Below are positions 11,512 to 21,668 of a stretch of DNA of 64,000 nt, piece after piece. Each line of letters starts with the position of its first letter. Positions within the stretch are counted from its first letter, which is position 1. Made by a program: the position numbers and the translations under genes. A model generated the notes under the pieces. It did no database searches. It worked only from the letters and a program-made list of their open reading frames with translations, and was not told the DNA's origin. Origin of the DNA: Massospora cicadina. Lineage: Eukaryota; Entomophthoromycota; Entomophthoromycetes; Entomophthorales; Entomophthoraceae. The stretch covers positions 142,503 through 206,502 of the forward strand of contig JAKSZP010002727.1 in the NCBI GenBank assembly GCA_022478985.1, in the 5' to 3' direction.

Positions 11512-12054
11512 TGTAACGATCGAGACGAATCTCGATCGTACATTTCATTCAGATTCGGATTTTGTGAAACTGAGTCGAATCGCTTTAAAATGTTTTGGTT
11601 TGGTCGTTTTGGGCTGGGTTGTGCCTCACCCGAAGCGCTGCCCATTCCGAAGTTCACTTTGGAATTTTCACCCTAGCATTCCCTTCCTGGGGAGCATTGT
11701 CGGTTGCTCCCCAGATGAGCTCTAGTCGGTGGGCACCTTTGTTTTTATGTTCCTGAATAAAAACAAAGGATGTTTCGGGGTTACCATCTAGTACTAAAAA
11801 AGGATGTTTCGGGGTTAGCATACCTCGCATACCTGTAGTCTTTTTTAAGTTTCATTTCGAGGAAGCTTTCGTGTAGTTGGGTTGGACCAACCACTATTCA
11901 ACCCTTACATAGCCAACTAGTAGTAGGTGATTGTCTGGCACTATCTGCCCAAACCTCTCTCTACTCGGTTAGGCCGCTTTGGTTGCTTGTCGGTGCACCA
12001 AAGCAATATGTAAATATATAGCGGTCGGAACTGGGGTTTTTCCGGTCCGTGACA
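11512..12054 (+). mobile_element. Solo LTR of the TRIM-like family
   Basis: It starts TGTAACGATC and ends GTGACA, and is homologous over its length to the LTRs at 53799 and 55110 (AAGTTCACTTTGGAATT, CCTAGCATTCCCTTCCTGG, GGTTGCTTGTCGGTGCACCAAAG). Flanks TTTAA (11507-11511) and TTTAC (12055-12059) fit a 5-bp duplication with one change. It lacks the roughly 70-bp block holding the TATA box of the other copies, and it contains micro-insertion 1. It keeps CpG sites where the copies near 54 kb have TG/CA. Confidence 0.75.
11769..11818 (+). mobile_element. Micro-insertion 1: 18-nt LINE tail with 16-bp target duplication
   Basis: The insert CCATCTAGTACTAAAAAA (11785-11802) lies between perfect copies of GGATGTTTCGGGGTTA (11769-11784 and 11803-11818). 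The paralogous LTRs at about 54125 and 55440 have the uninterrupted site, so this is an insertion and not an ancestral repeat. The insert equals the 3' end of the LINE copy ending at 63887. Confidence 0.9.
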
Positions 12055-12061
12055 TTTACAC

Positions 12062-12422
12062 TGTTGAACGGATTAATAATTCCATAATAATCCATTGGAA
12101 TAGTAATTCCCCATTTGATTATTTATTTTTTATCTTGATTTCAGTTGATTCTCCTAGAACATTCTAGGCACTTAAATATCCCTAGAAACAGGGTTAAATA
12201 CCTTCAGTCCTTATTACAATGAAGTATCCGATTATAGAGTTTAACTTCCTGTTGCGTTTCTTATCTTTCAGTTTTAAGAAATACCCTTCCCTTAGTGTTT
12301 TAAGTCATAAACCCCCAGGATGACCGATGATGACTGCTGAATTGATGGCCCTAAAAACTCTGAGAGTTACGCTCCACCACCTGCCACTCGGGGAATACAT
12401 CCGAATCCCCTAGTTCCCAACA
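12062..12422. repeat. 361-bp repeat block, copy 2 (LTR-like)
   Basis: Same length as copy 1 at 3506. It starts TGTTG and ends CCCAACA, which gives short inverted TG...CA ends as in an LTR, and is flanked by ACAC on both sides (12058-12061, 12423-12426), a possible 4-bp target duplication. It lies 7 bp after the solo LTR. The element it belongs to is not in the window. Confidence 0.6.
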
Positions 12423-12899
12423 ACACCTGGGGGTTTTAAAATCTGGTGGGGTCACCTTAGATTGAACTTATCTCTATTGAAAAGCTCCACCAGTTGAACT
12501 TTTTTGAACTCCACGGAATTTCATAAGAGGAATTATTTGAAACGATTTAAATTGGTCGATCTACCGAACCAAAGGTTTCTGAGATCCCCATAAGATGGAA
12601 AAGTTTGCCCTCTAAAAGTTTAATCAACCCTCATCCTTGATACCCCAGCTACTCCGATAAATCTGTTATGTAGCGTGAAGGGGGTCTATATGGGGAGGGT
12701 GACGAAAACTCTACTGGGCATCAGCTAGAGATGCAACCTGTTGGACCAATCCGGATATTCTGCCAATCACGTGACACGGTGCGTAGACCTCACGCCATCA
12801 TACAAAGGTTTCCTCCCTCATGTTACGGCATGTCATTGGGTAGCCCAATCCATTGAGGGGTAAGGTACACTCAGCTTTATCCAACCTTTATATTTCTTG
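12423..12899. other. No gene seen
   Basis: This is moderately CpG-containing sequence without an ORF or recognisable repeat, part of the loop between the inverted arms. Confidence 0.4.
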
Positions 12900-12963
12900 A
12901 ACAACTTTATCTTTATTTTATTTTATTTATTCGAGGCAAGCCGACAACAACTTTATCTTTATT
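12900..12963 (-). mobile_element. Micro-insertion 6: 28-nt SINE tail with 18-bp target duplication
   Basis: Perfect copies of AACAACTTTATCTTTATT (12900-12917 and 12946-12963) flank 28 nt (12918-12945). Read on the minus strand the insert is GTCGGCTTGCCTCGAATAAA plus more A/T. This is the 3' end of the SINE family at 13433 (ATTTATTCGAGG on the plus strand). It is a second source of the same kind of minimal insertion. Confidence 0.85.
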
Positions 12964-13418
12964 GAAAACATAATAACGCCAGTGCCGTAACCTTAAACCG
13001 GAAACCCCTTTGAGCGTCGTAGAGTGTTTGCATCGTCAAAAGATATCGGTGGCGGCGTATGAAAATGGTACCGTGCCAAAGTTTGGTCTTCCGTTAAGTA
13101 GGCGTCCATTACAATAAGGGTTCGAGGGCTGGCCTTAAATTCATCAATATTTGGGAGGGGATAGAAAGAGGGTTAAATTGTTCAGATGTGATGCGGATCA
13201 AACCATCCCTCAATGGGTGGTGACGGTGCAAGATCAAGTTAAGCTTGGCTCAGGACCACCCATAGATAAAAAGGTGGTAGGGTGTGCAAAGGTATCACGG
13301 TGTGAAGGGTTTGAAGCAAGGTAGGGATGGTTGGATAGGTTTAAGAGTTGGCACAGTATCGACGTTAAAGGTGATTTCGGAAGGTGGTGGCTTGTATCGG
13401 AACCGGTTTGTAACCGGT
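12964..13418. other. CpG-rich sequence, no gene recognised
   Basis: The open frames that run from about 13284 into the SINE are not supported by any motif and cross the SINE boundary, so I do not call them genes. Confidence 0.4.
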
Positions 13419-13432
13419 GGAAACTTATACCT

Positions 13433-13700
13433 ATTTATTCGAGGTGGGCTGACCTGGGGACAATACCGCACCAATTAATGGGAAAGTTGAATGAATTGGA
13501 AAGGAGGATAAAATCCGGAAAACCTCCATGCGCGGCATATGATAGGCCAGGAACTCCATGGACCGCCTTTGCTATCTCGGTTTGGGGCATTGGTGCGCAA
13601 CGCCAACACAGTCATAGTTGTCCCCTACCCAAAGTTCCTGTACCGGAATCGAACTCGGGGAGGCAGCGGTAGAGGTCCCTACCACTGGGGTATCCTCCTC
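13433..13700 (-). mobile_element. tRNA-derived SINE, copy 1, with 14-bp target duplication
   Basis: Flanks GGAAACTTATACCT (13419-13432) and GGAAACCTATACCT (13701-13714) differ at one base. Read on the minus strand it begins with a tRNA-like head: an A-box-like segment around CCCCAGTGGTAGGG and a B box GAGTTCGATTCC (plus-strand 13645-13656), the internal pol III promoter elements. It ends in CCCCAGGTCAGCCCACCTCG plus AATAAAT. The tail is shared with element X and SINE copy 2, so the SINE probably borrows a LINE enzyme through it. Confidence 0.75.
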
Positions 13701-13714
13701 GGAAACCTATACCT

Positions 13715-14196
13715 TTAAGGTTAATTTTGGAAGCGTAGGAACCCAATACCGTGTTTAATAGGGTTGGAGCTGGATTTTTTCTGGGAGTTTACCAATTGCA
13801 AAACTAACCTTTAAAGTTATCAAAAGCTTTGGGGGTAGATACAGTAATGAATAACTGTTGTCAGGTGTGCCAATAGGCCTGAAAATTAAACTGCTGGCGA
13901 TAGGGAAAACTGAGCATCAAGGTGTTTTAAGGGGGACCATCTAGTACTAAAAAAAGGTGTTTTAAGGGAGTCAGGCCTTTACCGACCAACCATTTACAAT
14001 AAGATCATGGATGAGATTTTTTCAAAGTGGATAGTCAACTTTGATTAAAGGATGAAATTAAAACCAAAAAGCGGGCCCCTTATTGAATACTGTCCGCCGC
14101 ACCCACCTCCTGTGGAAAGGGTTAACTGATGTGAGGTTGTTTCCCCCCATAAACTTACCCATCTGAACTATACCCTATGAACCTGGGGGTAATAAA
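13715..14196. other. End of the CpG-rich loop, no gene seen
   Basis: Only micro-insertion 2 is recognised here. CpG is still frequent at 14070-14110 and drops towards the right arm. Confidence 0.4.
13919..13968 (+). mobile_element. Micro-insertion 2: about 20-nt LINE tail with 15-bp target duplication
   Basis: AAGGTGTTTTAAGGG (13919-13933 and 13954-13968) flanks GGACCATCTAGTACTAAAAA (13934-13953). The insert extends 2-3 nt further 5' than in copy 1 (GGACC) and matches GGGACCATCTAG at the LINE end near 63866. Confidence 0.88.
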
Positions 14197-14626
14197 AGAT
14201 GATTCCAAGTTTTGCCTTGGGGTAAAAAGCTTAACTTCATGATATATGCCTTATGGCTGAGGGTTGTTTAAAACTTTTTTAACATATTTAAGGCTGTTAG
14301 GATATGATACTATCAGTGTGATTTGTCATTTAACTTTTAGTATAATAATAACTGAGATGGTTAGGTTACTTAAGCAACGGTTGGATTAGCTAACTAAAAC
14401 TGTGTATGGCAGCAGGCAGATAGCTGGTAGGCTAAAATTTATTTGGTTTAGATTAAATTGTGTAGCGTTTAGTTGTGGTTAAGGAAATTATCTTATGATA
14501 AAATCACTAAATGCATGGTTATTTCAACCTTACTTCTAAACTATTAATCTCAAATAAACTAGACAAATATTCTATGATGTATATAATTGTTCAGCTGATT
14601 TAGTTGACCCAGTGTTTCAGGTATAA

Positions 14627-14767
14627 AAGTAATCGAGGCAGGTCAACCTTGGGACAAATATACCATACCAAGATTTTTTTGTAGCCAGTACAGGTTTCAA
14701 ACATGTGTTGAACAAAACCTGCACTAGAATGGGAGCAGGAATTACCCTGCCTGGCTAACCACCCTTC
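14627..14767 (-). mobile_element. tRNA-derived SINE, copy 2 (short), with 17-bp target duplication
   Basis: CAGTGTTTCAGGTATAA (14610-14626) and CAGTGTTTCAGATATAA (14768-14784) differ at one base. On the minus strand the head has a TTAGCCAGGCAGGG-type A box and GTTTGAAACC as B box. The tail ...CAAGGTTGACCTGCCTCGATTA matches copy 1 and element X. It is CpG-poor and older than copy 1. Confidence 0.7.
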
Positions 14768-14799
14768 CAGTGTTTCAGATATAAGATGGGTAGTTTTTA

Positions 14800-15700
14800 A
14801 TTTAATTGTTTATACTATTTAGTTGATTTTATTGGTCAACTATAGGGTAACATTTCTGATATTGAACTATAGTACATTATTTCATTTATTTGGTTGATTT
14901 TATTGGCCAATCTGCTAAATTTACTGATCTCCTTCTACATTAATTTTTTTATTAGATTTGGTTGATTTTATTGGTCAATTCATGTTGATTTACTGACCAC
15001 CTTTACAATAATTCATTTTATTAAATTTGGTTGATTTTAGTAGTCAAATTATGTAACAGCAATAGGCATCTATAATGATCTAAGCTTGCTACGTTATGAT
15101 CTCATACTTGCCCAGATTTTGAACAACCCCCAGCCATAGGACATATATCATGTCAATATATATGATATAGATTAGTTGAGTTAATTGGTCAATCTAAGAT
15201 AAATTTACTGATTGCCATCTACAATAATTTATTTTATTAAATTATGTTGATTTTATTGTCAATCTATGCTAGAATTATAACTGATCATCATCTACAATAA
15301 TTCATTTAATTAAATCCAGATATTCTAATTGGTCAATCTAAGGTAAATTTACTGATAACCATATACAATAATTCACCTCATAAATTTTATTTGTTTTATT
15401 GTTCAATCTAAGGTAAATCTACTGATTGCAAATTTAGTATTTTTTATTAGCTCTAGTTATTTTATTGGTCAATCTATACTAAATTTACTGATCACCATCT
15501 ACATTAATTTATTTAATTAAATTCAGTTGATCTGTCAATCTATGGTAAATTTACTGATTGCCTTTATAATAGACATTTTGTTAAATTTAGTTAATTTAAT
15601 TGGTCAGATTATGCAAAAACAATAGCCATTTTAGATCATCTAGTACTAAAAAAATAGCCATTTTAGATAATTTAAGCTTGTCCTGCTATGATCTCATACT
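14800..15700 (+). repeat. 69-bp tandem repeat array, right arm, about 11 units
   Basis: TTGATTTTATTGGTCAAT-like motifs recur at about 14824, 14895, 14962, 15031, 15176, 15249, 15320, 15388, 15457, 15525 and 15594. The steps are 67-73 bp except one of 145 bp, where a CAATAGGCAT...CTCATACTTG block is inserted. Between them lie TAAATTTACTGAT and CATCTACAATAATTCATTT segments. Confidence 0.8.
15621..15668 (+). mobile_element. Micro-insertion 3: 16-nt LINE tail with 16-bp target duplication
   Basis: AATAGCCATTTTAGAT (15621-15636 and 15653-15668) flanks CATCTAGTACTAAAAA (15637-15652), the shortest of the set. It sits in the outermost minisatellite unit of the right arm. Confidence 0.88.
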
Positions 15701-15740
15701 TGACTGGATTTTGAACATACCCCCAGCCATATGACATATA

Positions 15741-17039
15741 TCATGTCTGTCATGAAGCATGCTAATAATGAGAAGACCAGCCTGGAACTCAGAGTAAATT
15801 ACCACCCAAAACCAATCCAGAATGCCATTGGCACAGTCATCCAAAATGACATGTTAAGGTTAGCATACCAGCCATGAAGACCAGCCAGGGGGTGCTTGAA
15901 GGTGAGATCATCTCACTTTTTTGATAAAAATGATCACTAAAGGCTAAAATTTGGGGTTTATTTTGTTAAAAAATTTTTATTTAAAATATAAGATGTGGAA
16001 AATGAGAAAAAAAGTGACAGCGGTACCTGTCAGGGACCACTGCTTATAAGTGCACTGGGGAAATTTGCATCACTTGTGCAACTACCATTGGAATAAACTC
16101 ACAACAATACAGCAATTTGGGCTAACAGACTAATTTGAAACTAATTTAGGTTTGTACTGCTTAGCCAAATTTGTTTTAGGCTCATTACTCAAATCTAATT
16201 TTTTTGTTGCACACATGCATTTGCTATGGTAGCGGCATTTTGGGCAGCTAGCAGATTGCACTCAGGGCCAAGCCACATAAAGATGATCCCAGTTGGTGGG
16301 GAATGGGTTAAACACCTATATACCTGTTGGGATGGTTGTAGCTGGGACACAGTGGCAGCATCTTGGTAGGTTTAGGAATTTTGCACAATTCTGCCACCTC
16401 CTGGAAAAATCTCTGAATATTTTCCACCAGCTTAGTGGAAAGAGCACTGGAAGGAGGGCTGCAACCCTCAAGGGGTATGCCATGACCTACCTCTCATCCA
16501 CCACATGGGCTAAATCACCCTGGGAAAATGAGAGGCATAGGTACTAGCTTTTACCCTTTTTAGCATGGAATGGGAAATGGTCCCAATCTAGATGGAGGGG
16601 GTCCTACCCCAGACTTATAATATCAAAAGTTGATTTATTGCTATCACTTCACCAATGCTGAAATTAAGTTTATCCATCAATAAATTATTCTCACAATTAA
16701 ATTTATCACTTCCAGTCCATTTTAATATACATGCTAAATTACTGGTCAGATACTGGAAAATCCTTACAACTGGACTAATACTTACACCAATCCTAACAGA
16801 TACTGGACCAATTCTTACCACCTCTTTTGCACGGTAGTATCACCTCTTAGAAAAAGTAACCTGGTATAGTTTATCAAAAGCACCACTTTTTAGTTTATGC
16901 CTACTGCCCTAATTAGAGCAGTACATGCAACTTTTAACAGCTACAGTCACAAAAGGGAATCCTGACCAGCAGAGCTTAGCTCATAGAGCTGACAGCCTAT
17001 AATAACTTCATTTTATATGAAAAATAAAAACTATCACCA
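15741..17039. other. No recognised gene
   Basis: AT-rich, CpG-poor sequence. A frame at 16293-16547 could be old transposon coding but shows no motif. Part may be 5' UTR of the LINE that follows. Confidence 0.35.
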
Positions 17040-17504
17040 AATCAGCAACCCATCTAGTGAGGGGCATCCACAATACTAATAAAAGTGTTGGCAATGAGGC
17101 CCAAGTAAACCAAACAAACTTGACCAGTAAGAATGCCAGCAATTAGACCCAAGTGCATCATGGAAACTGGAAACTTTGTCACAAATGCCAAAATTGATGA
17201 AACAAAAATAGAAACAACTAGTAAAATGGGGACACAAACCTCTCCAAAGGCAGCACAACCTCAATGGGTACCAACAGCCACTGCTTTGGAAAAGACTGAT
17301 AGTTCTACCAAATGGGCAACTTGTGGTTAAGCAAAGGTGCTAGTGGGAAGCACCACTAAAAAGTCCTTTCTCAGCCCAGTACTCACAATACTGAGCACCC
17401 ACCCTCCTCAGGGATGGCAGAAGCCCTACTTACTAGGGGGCCAAGACCAACAGTTTGTTCTCCATGCAGGGAAATGATAACCCTAAGTTAAACAAAGATA
17501 ATCA

Positions 17505-17998
17505 GGGGGATCCAATATCAATACTACTTTGAGAATTTTTTGGCAATTTTTCCTGACAAAAATGAGTCCATCATTTGACTAACCCCTTATTGAACCCAAA
17601 AAAATTTGATGAGGTTATGGTCACTTTGGGAATCCCCAATAGCTATAAAGCTAAAATAAATTTTTTGGCAGTTCTCCCTATCAAAAATCAGTCCCTCCAT
17701 TTGACTAACCCCTTATCAGGCCCAAAACCTGATAAGGTGCAGTTACTTTGGGAATCCCCAATAGCAGTAAAACTGGAGGAAATTTGTCAGCAATCATCTC
17801 TGAAAAAAATTTGTCCCCCCAATCAAATAACCCTTTATCAAGTCCAAACCTTAATGAAATAACAATCACTTAAGGTGCCTCCAATATCTATAAAACTGGG
17901 AGAAAATTGCTGGCAGGGATTTTAGATAAAATTGGTCCCCTCATTTGACTAACCCCTTGTTGGGCTTAAACCCAGATTAGGTTACAGTTGTTTTGGGA
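17505..17998 (+). repeat. Four tandem units of about 120-125 bp
   Basis: CATTTGACTAACCCCTT recurs at about 17572, 17699 and 17945, with a diverged third unit near 17820 (AATCAAATAACCCTTT). Each is followed by a [CT]TTTGGGAATCCCCAATA-type segment. The array lies just upstream of the best ORF1 stretch, a position where some LINEs carry promoter monomers; that role is inference. Confidence 0.7.
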
Positions 17999-18377
17999 TC
18001 TTACTTGGACTTGTCAGACAACTTAAACCCACTGCCAAAAGAGATTAAAGTAACTCTAAAAACCCCTGAATCTGCTGAACCAATCTAAGAAACAAACAGT
18101 GCACCCTGTAACACTTTGGTGAGATATACTCCAATGCAGGAGGATATTTTGAACCATAGATGCATCTCTGCACATGAGGTGATGCAATGGAAAATCTGAA
18201 GTTCCCATAGAAATAGTGACCCAATTGATTTAAAAGCCATATCCCCTGCTACAGCGGCAACATGGCAAACAAACAATTTTTCTGCTGGAGCCATGAAGCA
18301 GTGGATTGATACTTAAATCCTAATTGGGTTGGCAATAATCTTCAAATCATTGTGCATATGCATAGAGCAGGCCCTCA

Positions 18378-18890
18378 ATGGATGAAACTGCCATGGACCA
18401 CCAAGCGGTGGAGGCAGCAGTCCACAAGGACTTAAAGACTGGGGATTCTAAGGCATGGCTAGTTGTGGACATTGACCTCTACGATGCCATGGAGTTCATC
18501 AAGACAAGTATCCCCGCAAAAATGGCAGCTTTGGTCAAGAGTTCAGAGCTTTTGCTAGCAGAATTAAATGCCTAAATAAAAATGTTCCCTAATGTTTTGA
18601 TAGTGCTTGATTGGGCACACGCTCTTTCTGCTGAAACAGCCCTCAAATGGTACAATACTATCTTTTCACCTGATGAAATGCTACCATAGATTGAAGCAGG
18701 GTTTAAGGCCACTGAAGCCCTGCACTGGTCATTCATGCAGATCTCACCCACCATAGCATCTAACCTGCTACAAGCTGGTTGGAGGAAGGAAAAAGCCATA
18801 GAATGGAAGCCATTATAAGATTGGGCACCAAAAATTGCTATTAAATGGAGTGCCAATGGCTTTACCACAGCCAAGATAAAGTATTAGCTT
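18378..18890 (+). pseudogene. LINE ORF1 (Gag-like), first part
   Basis: The open stretch 18378-18575 (65 aa, starting MDETAMDHQAVEAAV and ending LLLAELNA) is followed in broken frames by text such as LDWAHALSAETALKWYN and HWSFMQISPTIASNLLQAGW up to the TRIM insertion at 18898. No zinc knuckle is seen here. Assignment to ORF1 rests on position upstream of an endonuclease ORF and on continuation after 21669. A family search would be needed to confirm it. Confidence 0.45.
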
Positions 18891-18897
18891 TGTAAAA

Positions 18898-19518
18898 TGG
18901 GCATGTTGAACTGATTGTTACATTTTGACTCAAGATTCAGATTTCCAAATCTTAAGTCAAAATGCTTTTTTGAGGGTTTGCAAATTAAGTGGGCTTGGTG
19001 CTGGGCTGTTCCCCTCCCAAAGCTATTCTTTATGCTCTTAGGGGCCTAAAGACTAGTGTGAGGGCTCCCCAGAAAAGAGACCTTAAAATGTCAGACCTGT
19101 GCAATTATGAACTCAGTTTAGAATTCTTTCTTGTTTTCCACCTTCTGTGGGTCTCTCTAATGGCCTCAGGGACGCCCTTACCATGTCTTACCTGATATAT
19201 TGCAGCAAACCTAGTTTTTTTGCCTAAACAAAAATGTTAGATTTTGGCATCAACTAGATCCACTTAAACCTCTAAGTTTTTTGTGTCGCTCACATTGCCA
19301 TATCTTATTGGGATTAAATTTGTCTGCATGTTTATTTTTGTAAGTATGAAATCAAGGCTAATTTAAGGGTCAAATCCTCACTTACTTGTGTTGTCTTTTC
19401 TCACGTTCAATTTTCATAAATATGAGGTTGAATTGGTTAGTATGATGAGTCAATACACTTATCTTGAGGGAACCTCATTTCAGTCAATTGTTTGGCATAA
19501 AATTGATCTGCCATGGCA
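18898..19518 (+). repeat. TRIM-like LTR 1 of 3
   Basis: This is the most diverged copy. It has TTACATTTTGACTC near its start, as in the 53799 family (TTGCATTTTGACTC), so the two TRIM families share an origin. Confidence 0.75.
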
Positions 19519-19969
19519 ATATGTCATTTGAAAAATTGAGACATTTTTGACCACATTTTTGGAACTTCTTTTGCTGGTAGCATGCCACCAGATCCCTAGT
19601 TTGGCTGACCTTGGTGGTTGCTTCAAGTCCTGGTTTTCAAGTAACTAGCACTGGGGGAGCCAGTGACTGATGGCCAACCCTAGACCTGAAGTGATTGTTA
19701 GCATGAAATCCCGGTAGGGCTACTCCTCACCAAGGATCTGGCTGGCATTGAGGGGACTTGGACCAGCAGGGCTCCCTCACCCCATGGTCAGCCTACCCTG
19801 TGTGGGATAAGCATCCAGCCATGCATTGGGCACGTTTCCTCTCACTGGGTGAACTGGCTCTTGCATTCTGGTTCCAGCTCCATTTTTGTTGCAAAAGCCC
19901 TCACAGTGGTTACCTTCTACTATGGGGCACGCTCTTGTGGGGGCTCCTCCTTAGTAAGCGATGATGTGA

Positions 19970-20590
19970 TGGCCATTTTGAACCAATCATCACATTTTGA
20001 CTTGAGATTTAGAAATCTGAATCTCAAGTCAAAACGCTTTTTTGAGGTTTTGAAGCTTAAGTGGAGCTTGGCTCTAGGATGTTACCCCCCTGAGATAATT
20101 TTTATACTCTTAGGGACCTAAAGGATAGTGGAGGGGCTCCCCAGAAGGGCAACTATAAAAGGTTAGGCCTGTGTGATTCTGAACTCAGTTCAGAATTTAT
20201 TATCTATTTACCACCTTCTTGTGGATCTCTCTGGTGGCCTCAGGGACGCCCTTGCCTTTTCTTACCTGATATACTGCAGCGAACCTAGTTTTTTGCCTAA
20301 ACAAAAATGTTAGGTTTTGGCGTCAACTAGATCCACTTGAACCTCTTTGTTTTTTGTGCGCTTGCATTGCCATATCAAATTGGAATTAAATTTGTCTGCA
20401 TGTTTATTTTTGTAAGTAGGAAATCAAGGCTAATTTCTGGGTTAAATCCTCGCTTACTTGTGTTGTTTATTCTCACATTCAATTTTCATAGGTATGAGGT
20501 TGAATTGGTTAGTATGATGAGTCAATACACTTATCTTGAGGGAACCTCATTTCAGTCAATTGTTTGGCATCAAATTGATCTGCCATGGCA
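19970..20590 (+). repeat. TRIM-like LTR 2 of 3
   Basis: It carries an inverted repeat of about 14 bp (TTTTGACTTGAGAT...ATCTCAAGTCAAAA) at about 19994-20035 around AGAAATCTGA, kept in LTR 3. Confidence 0.75.
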
Positions 20591-21044
20591 ATATGTCATT
20601 TTGAAAAACTGAGACATCTTTGACCACATTTTTGGAACTTCTTTTGCTGGTAGCATGCCACCAGATCCCTAGTTTAACTGACATTGGTGGTTGCTTCAAG
20701 TCCTGGTTTTCAAGTAACTAGCACTGGGGGAGCCAGTGACTGATGGCCAACCCTAGACCTGAAGTGATTGTTAGCATGAAATCCTGGTAGGGCTATTCCC
20801 TCACCAAGGATCTGGCTGGCATTGAGGGGACTTGGACCAGCAGGGCTCCCTCACCCCATGGTCAGCCTACCCTGTGTGGGATAACCATCCAGCCATGCAT
20901 TGGGCATGTTTTCTCTCACTGGGTGAACTGGCTCTTGCATTCTGGTTCCAGCTCCATTTTTGTTGCAAAAGCCCTCACGGTGGTTACCTTCTACTATGGG
21001 GCACCCTCTTGTGGGGGGCTCCTCCTTAGTAAAGGATGATGTGA

Positions 21045-21668
21045 TGGCCACTTTGAACCAATCATCACATTTTGACTTGAGATTTAGAAATCTGAATCTC
21101 AAGTCAAAACGCTTTTTTGAGGTTTTGAAGCTTAAGTGGAGCTTGGCTCTAGGATGTTACCCCCCTGAGATAATTTTTATACTCTTAGGGACCTAAAGGA
21201 TAGTGTGGGAGGGGCTCCCCAGAAGGGCAACTATAAAAGGTTAGGCCTGTGTGATTCTGAACTCAGTTCAGAATTTATTATCTATTTACCACCTTCTTGT
21301 GGATCTCTCTGGTGGCCTCAGGGACGCCCTTGCCTTTTCTTACCTGATATACTGCAGCGAACCTAGTTTTTTGCCTAAACAAAAATGTTAGGTTTTGGCG
21401 TCAACTAGATCCACTTGAACCTCTTTGTTTTTTGTGTGCTTGCATTGCCATATCAAATTGGAATTAAATTTGTCTGCATGTTTATTTTTGTAAGTAGGAA
21501 ATCAAGGCTAATTTCTGGGTTAAATCCTCGCTTACTTGTGTTGTTTATTCTCACATTCAATTTTCATAGGTATGAGGTTGAATTGGTTAGTATGATGAGT
21601 CAATACACTTATCTTGAGGGAACCTCATATCAGACAATTGTTTGGCATCAAATTGATCTGCCATGGCA
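21045..21668 (+). repeat. TRIM-like LTR 3 of 3
   Basis: Nearly identical to LTR 2. Identity with the other copies stops at 21668 (CCATGGCA), where LINE ORF1 coding resumes (AAGATGGCGGTCAAAAAC). Confidence 0.75.

Larger units (their letters stand above)
14197..15740. repeat. Right arm of the long inverted repeat (foldback-like)
   Basis: This is the reverse complement of 3866-8328 without element X. It is about 1.3 kb once SINE copy 2 and micro-insertion 3 are removed. The inner edge at about 14197 coincides with the fall in CpG. The outer edge is near 15740 (CATATATCATGTC). Confidence 0.75.
18898..21668 (+). mobile_element. Tandem TRIM-like LTR element: LTR-internal-LTR-internal-LTR
   Basis: Three LTRs (18898-19518, 19970-20590, 21045-21668; 621, 621 and 624 bp) are separated by two nearly identical internal regions of 451 and 454 bp (19519-19969, 20591-21044). 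The LTRs start TGG and end GGCA. A TATA box (ACTATAAAAGG) at about 20151 gives the plus orientation. The internal parts hold no gag or pol, only short frames, so the element is non-autonomous. LTRs 2 and 3 are much more alike than either is to LTR 1. The unit repeat of about 1075 bp is what LTR-LTR recombination yields. No clear target duplication. Confidence 0.8.

Noticed and set aside
13284..13672. ORFs of 64 and 113 aa
   Set aside because: They cross the border of SINE copy 1 and its target duplication, so they are chance frames.
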